Below, in pieces: positions 6,399 to 9,598 of a DNA stretch of 9,598 nucleotides (positions are counted from its first letter, which is position 1; the number at the start of each line of letters is the position of its first letter). The stretch comes from Thermoplasmata archaeon (lineage in GTDB: Bacteria; Actinomycetota; Acidimicrobiia; Acidimicrobiales; Acidimicrobiaceae), in the NCBI GenBank assembly GCA_021836665.1, contig JAKBHQ010000157.1, positions 1 to 9,598 on the forward strand. The letters are read 5' to 3'. A program made the position numbers and the translations under genes. Below the pieces are notes generated by a model. It was given only the letters and a program-made list of their open reading frames with translations. It had not been told where the DNA came from and ran no database searches.

Positions 6399-7148
6399 TT
6401 AGCAGCCAAGACTCGTCGAGTCAACGATGGATGTGAGCGCAGAGACTACATGTGGGTCAAAGGAGCTTTCCACGTTATCCGCAAGAAACTCCAAGGCCGA
6501 TTCAGCGCTAAACATGCCCTTTCGGTATGGCCTTGGATGAGTAAGGGCATCGAACACGTCCGCTACAGCGATGATGCGACCGAGGATCGGGATCTCCGCT
6601 CCTTTCAATCCATCGGGGTAACCAGAACCGTCGAGCCTTTCGTGATGAGTCCTTACTCCTTGGGCTATATTCCAAAAATCAGGTGAAGCCTTTAAGATCA
6701 GATCGGCACCAACGGCAGAGTGTGCTTTTACAGCTACGAACTCCTCCTTCGTCAAAGTGCCCGCTTTGCCCAGAATGGAAATTGGAACCTCAACTTTGCC
6801 AAGGTCGTGGAAACCCGCAGCTTCTCGGGCTTCGATAAGATCATCGCCGTCGAGGCCTACCGCTTGTGCTATTGAATCCACAAGATGGACCATACGCTCG
6901 GAATGAAAAAAAGTAATCTCGTCGTAGTTAAAAAGCGAACTCATCCAGCCCTGGGCGATTGTGGGAGCCACTGCGACACTCCATTTAGCGTCTGTGAAAG
7001 TCACTCGTCCACCTGAACCGTCGAATCTGACGCCAAAGCGCAAGTAACGAGCCAAGTCCCATCCATAGCCACAACGCATCCCTGCAAACCGGGTCCCCTC
7101 CTCAACGAGATAGCCGAACTCACGCCGATCCAGCGCAAACCCATGCAA
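6399..7148 (-). CDS. HD-GYP domain phosphodiesterase (cyclic di-GMP hydrolysis)
   Basis: The 249-residue protein is predicted to hydrolyse cyclic di-GMP. The HD-GYP domain covers residues 78-240 with every expected metal ligand: H82, the HD pair H114-D115 in GFHDLGK, H143, H168-H169, and D173 just before GSGYP, followed by RIIAVADVFDALT and RPYR. Residues 1-77 match no domain I recognise; they contain no obvious receiver, PAS or GAF motif and no membrane segment, so the protein is probably cytosolic. The start is TTG at 7148 with GGGAG (7156-7160) seven bases upstream; an in-frame TAG lies a little further up, so there is no longer version. The ATG nearer the Shine-Dalgarno is out of frame. 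It converges on the CarH-like gene, which raises the idea of light or B12 control of cyclic di-GMP, though nothing in the sequence proves it. Confidence 0.9.
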   Translation of the reverse strand: MHGFALDRREFGYLVEEGTRFAGMRCGYGWDLARYLRFGVRFDGSGGRVTFTDAKWSVAVAPTIAQGWMSSLFNYDEITFFHSERMVHLVDSIAQAVGLDGDDLIEAREAAGFHDLGKVEVPISILGKAGTLTKEEFVAVKAHSAVGADLILKASPDFWNIAQGVRTHHERLDGSGYPDGLKGAEIPILGRIIAVADVFDALTHPRPYRKGMFSAESALEFLADNVESSFDPHVVSALTSIVDSTSLGC

Positions 7149-7179
7149 CAGCCATCTCCCGCTAAGCGCCTAAATGAGC

Positions 7180-7207
7180 CAAATAGATCCCCCAGCGATT
7201 ATGTCAA
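7180..7207 (-). promoter_or_regulatory. Possible promoter of the HD-GYP gene
   Basis: A consensus -35 TTGACA lies at 7202-7207 on the minus strand. The best matching -10 is TATTTG (7180-7185), 16 bp away and matching only three of six bases. An alternative -10, CATAAT, overlaps the -35 itself. A promoter in this stretch is likely; its exact boxes are not certain. Confidence 0.35.
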
Positions 7208-7260
7208 TCCTTCGACCGCCGCCGGCTCAAAATGTACTCATTCAGCTAAAAATAACTACA

Positions 7261-7283
7261 AATAGGGTTCCCCAGCACCTATT
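7261..7283 (-). terminator. Weak candidate terminator after ppdK
   Basis: On the minus strand AATAGG pairs with CCTATT across an 11-base loop and is followed by TGTAGTTATTTTTAG. The stem is short and A+T-rich and the T-run is interrupted, so efficiency would be low. Confidence 0.2.
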
Positions 7284-7577
7284 CCAATAACGTATACCAG
7301 TCAGTCATCGGCACAAATCATTTACTACCTAAATATTAAAACTCTCACAATCGCAGCCGGGATTAACTTGCCTTTGTTGCGCGGCCTCGGACCGAACGAG
7401 AATCATCTAGGCGGCAAAGAATGCTCTGACCGTGATTGGCGATGATCTCACTCTGTCTCCTTATGATGCATCACCTTGGTCGCTCGACCTAGTTAAATTG
7501 CGCATCCTGGCAGTTCGATGCCTGAACCGGCAATGTGCCGCTTGACTTGTGATCTCGCCCGCCTTTGGTTTCATCTC

Positions 7578-9598
7578 CTAGTCAGTGACGGTCAATTCCC
7601 CGCCCCTAATCAGTGATTGTGCCACCGCCAGTCGGGCGATCGGCACCCTGAAGCTTGAGCAACTAACGTAATCAAGTCCGGCCTTTACAAAGAGGTCGAC
7701 CGACGCCGGATCTCCGCCATGTTCGCCACAAATGCCCACTTTGAGGTTAGGACGCGTCTTTCTTCCCCGCTCTACGGCAATTCGTACTAGTTCCCCGACT
7801 CCAGTTGGGTCGATGGTCTTAAATGGATTCGCCGGAAGTAGTCCCTGATCTATGTAAGTAGCCATAAGTTTGCCTTCTACGTCGTCACGAGAGAAGCCAA
7901 AAGTCATCTGAGTCAAGTCATTTGTGCCAAATGAGAAGAACTCGGCCGACTCGGCCAACTCATCGGCCCTTAGCGCTGCCCTTGGAGTTTCGATCATCGT
8001 TCCAACAGCAACATCAAGCCCAACAACCCCGATCTCTTCTATCGCGTTTCTCACCCAGGTCGTGGCCAATGCAAGTTCGTCTTTTGTGACGGTGAGCGGA
8101 ATCATGATCTCGATAATCGGCTTCTTCTTCTCCTTCAGGCAAATAGCAGCCGCTTCCATCAAAGCTTTAACCTGCATCGCATAAAGACCAGGCTTGATCA
8201 CCCCTAGCCGCACCCCTCTAGTTCCGAGCATTGGGTTGGTCTCTTGCCACAGCCTTGCAGCTTGATAGAGACGAGTCTCTTCATCGGTCAGACCCACGGT
8301 CGCCTGTTTAATCGCAAGCTCTTCCATATTTGGCAAAAACTCGTGTAGCGGTGGATCAAGCAGTCTGACGGTCACCGGGAGTCCATCCATCGCCCGCAAA
8401 ATCTCTAGAAAATCGCTCCTTTGAGCCACTCTTAGTTCTTGCAGGGCGGCCTCTTCTTCCTCTGCCCCCTCAGCGAGGATCATCCTTCGCATGATCGGTA
8501 GACGGGAGTCGTCCAAAAACATATGTTCAGTTCGACACAGCCCGATTCCTTCAGCGCCAAAGGATCTAGCTAAGAGTGCGTCGGCCCCGGTATCGGCGTT
8601 GGCCCTTACTTTAACCTTGTTCTTCCTAACCTCGTCGGCCCAGGACAGCACTAACTGAAACTCTGGAGGAGGAGTCGCTGCGGTAAGTCGCACGGATCCG
8701 ATTACCACCTCCCCGGTTGAGCCGTCAATGGAGATTTCATCGCCTTCGATGACCGTTTTGCCAAATGCGACAAAGGACCTTCCGACTATACGAATGGCAT
8801 CGGCACCAACTACCGCCGGCTTACCCCATCCCCTTGCTACGACTGCCGCATGGCTGACCAATCCGCCTCGGGTGGTCAAAATGCCTTCTGAAGCTAGCAT
8901 TCCGTGGACATCGTCTGGAGATGTCTCCTTTCGAACAAGGATGACCTTCTCTCCACGCCTTGACGCCAACACCGCCTCATCGGCGCTGAAATACACCTTG
9001 CCCACCGCAGCTCCGGGCGATGCTCCGAGTCCCTTAGTCAGAACCGAGTGCCTTTTAGTGGCGAACTGCGGGTGCAGCACCTGGTCGAGATGATCTCCGG
9101 TGATGCGAAGTAGGGCTTCATGCTTAGTGAGGGAGATCTCAGATTCTTTGGTCATGTCAACCGCCATCTTTAGAGCAGCCACGCCCGTCCGTTTCCCAAC
9201 CCGGGTCTGGAGCATCCACAGCTTCCCTTGCTCAATGGTGAACTCGGTATCACACATGTCTCGATAGTGGCTCTCGAGCCTGGCAAAGATAATCATGAGC
9301 TCGCTGTAAAGTTCTGGAAATCGATCCTTGAGACGGTTCAGTGGCTCGGTATTTCGCACGCCGGCCACCACGTCTTCCCCTTGTGCATTGACTAAAAAGT
9401 CGCCATATGCACCCTTTGCTCCGGTAGCCGGATCTCTGGTAAATCCAACTCCAGTTCCGGAGTTATCATCTCGATTGCCAAACACCATGGCCTGAACGTT
9501 AACCGCCGTACCGAGGTCATTAGGAATCCCTTCCCTCTGCCTATAAGCGATAGCCCTCGATCCATTCCAAGAGTCAAACACCGCCATGATTGCCCCTC
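7578..9598 (-). CDS. ppdK: Pyruvate, phosphate dikinase (5' end outside the window)
   Basis: This enzyme interconverts pyruvate, ATP and phosphate with PEP, AMP and pyrophosphate in the cytosol, at the glycolysis/gluconeogenesis node. The visible 672 codons continue in frame to the window edge (GAI before the internal Met at 9587), so that Met is not the start. By comparison with the family's roughly 875 residues, about 205 N-terminal residues, most of the ATP-grasp part, are missing. Counting from the codon at 9587: the ATP-grasp end has GTAVNVQAMVFGN (26-38) and GTGVGFTRDPATG (44-56); the swivelling phosphohistidine domain has TRGGLVSHAAVVARG with H246; and the C-terminal PEP/pyruvate barrel has GTRGVRLG, SFGTNDLTQMTFG, GICGEHGGDP and the catalytic Cys643 in YVSCSSFRVPIARLA. 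Val244 stands where Thr is usual before SH. All other key residues are intact. Confidence 0.96.
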   Translation of the reverse strand, partial: GAIMAVFDSWNGSRAIAYRQREGIPNDLGTAVNVQAMVFGNRDDNSGTGVGFTRDPATGAKGAYGDFLVNAQGEDVVAGVRNTEPLNRLKDRFPELYSELMIIFARLESHYRDMCDTEFTIEQGKLWMLQTRVGKRTGVAALKMAVDMTKESEISLTKHEALLRITGDHLDQVLHPQFATKRHSVLTKGLGASPGAAVGKVYFSADEAVLASRRGEKVILVRKETSPDDVHGMLASEGILTTRGGLVSHAAVVARGWGKPAVVGADAIRIVGRSFVAFGKTVIEGDEISIDGSTGEVVIGSVRLTAATPPPEFQLVLSWADEVRKNKVKVRANADTGADALLARSFGAEGIGLCRTEHMFLDDSRLPIMRRMILAEGAEEEEAALQELRVAQRSDFLEILRAMDGLPVTVRLLDPPLHEFLPNMEELAIKQATVGLTDEETRLYQAARLWQETNPMLGTRGVRLGVIKPGLYAMQVKALMEAAAICLKEKKKPIIEIMIPLTVTKDELALATTWVRNAIEEIGVVGLDVAVGTMIETPRAALRADELAESAEFFSFGTNDLTQMTFGFSRDDVEGKLMATYIDQGLLPANPFKTIDPTGVGELVRIAVERGRKTRPNLKVGICGEHGGDPASVDLFVKAGLDYVSCSSFRVPIARLAVAQSLIRGGELTVTD

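Larger units (their letters stand above)
7149..7577. other. 430-bp intergenic region between ppdK and the HD-GYP gene
   Basis: No long gene is present. Seen on the minus strand: a hairpin CGGCA-CAT-TGCCG soon after the ppdK stop without a T-run; a 10-bp palindrome TGATGCATCA at 7464-7473; an AAGGAG five bases before a GTG that opens a 14-codon frame (7407-7451); and an inverted repeat AATAGG/CCTATT (7261-7283) followed by T-rich sequence, the best candidate for a ppdK terminator though it lies about 295 bp beyond the stop. The part nearest 7148 holds the HD-GYP promoter candidate. No riboswitch fold, including cyclic di-GMP types, was recognised. Confidence 0.4.

Noticed and set aside
6410..6422. 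Palindrome GACTCG-T-CGAGTC as a terminator
   Set aside because: It lies inside the HD-GYP coding end and no T-run follows in either direction.
6327..6686. 119-codon plus-strand frame
   Set aside because: It is antisense to the conserved C-terminal HD-GYP coding sequence and matches nothing recognisable.
7464..7577. In-frame extension of about 37 codons after the ppdK TAG, suggesting readthrough
   Set aside because: An open stretch this short is expected by chance, the PPDK C-terminus is already complete, and no readthrough signal is visible.

Overview
The window looks like chromosomal DNA of a bacterium with about half G+C. It carries a small accessory island set into a tRNA gene beside a conserved replication/transcription block. 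TTG and GTG starts on several genes, a probable leaderless GTG gene, and ppdK close to dnaG-sigma suggest an Actinomycetota member of moderate GC, possibly Acidimicrobiia. This is inference from style and gene order; no rRNA is present to confirm it.

Left part (1-2490). Positions 1-265 show no gene. A CAU-anticodon tRNA gene lies at 2415-2490 on the minus strand. Its 3' part, from the first base of the anticodon loop to the CCA end plus three bases, is repeated perfectly at 317-364, exactly 2,095 bp away. This is the expected footprint of site-specific integration into a tRNA gene. The bracketed DNA holds one gene pair, an AbiEi-like antitoxin followed by an AbiEii-like nucleotidyltransferase toxin with a 4-bp overlap (type IV toxin-antitoxin, abortive infection). 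Its promoter has an inverted repeat filling the -35/-10 spacer. No recombinase gene is visible, so this is either a minimal island moved in trans or a decayed one. Repeats just inside the left end may be recombinase arm sites.

Middle (2523-5417). tRNA-Asn, an RpoD-type sigma factor and DNA primase all read on the minus strand. dnaG and the sigma gene overlap by 14 bp, as in the classical macromolecular synthesis operon, and the two tRNA genes follow downstream.

Right part (5418-9598). Reading away from dnaG is a gene with an excisionase/MerR-like HTH, a helical domain with the W-x9-EH signature of CarH B12 photoreceptors, and a cobalamin-binding fold. Its predicted promoter shares -35 bases with the predicted dnaG promoter, so a light- or B12-responsive regulator may sit on the primase-sigma promoter. 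Converging on it is an HD-GYP cyclic-di-GMP phosphodiesterase with all metal ligands intact. After a 430-bp gap comes the C-terminal three quarters of pyruvate, phosphate dikinase, which runs off the right edge.

The most notable points are the minimal AbiE island in the tRNA gene and the CarH-like regulator facing dnaG-sigma.
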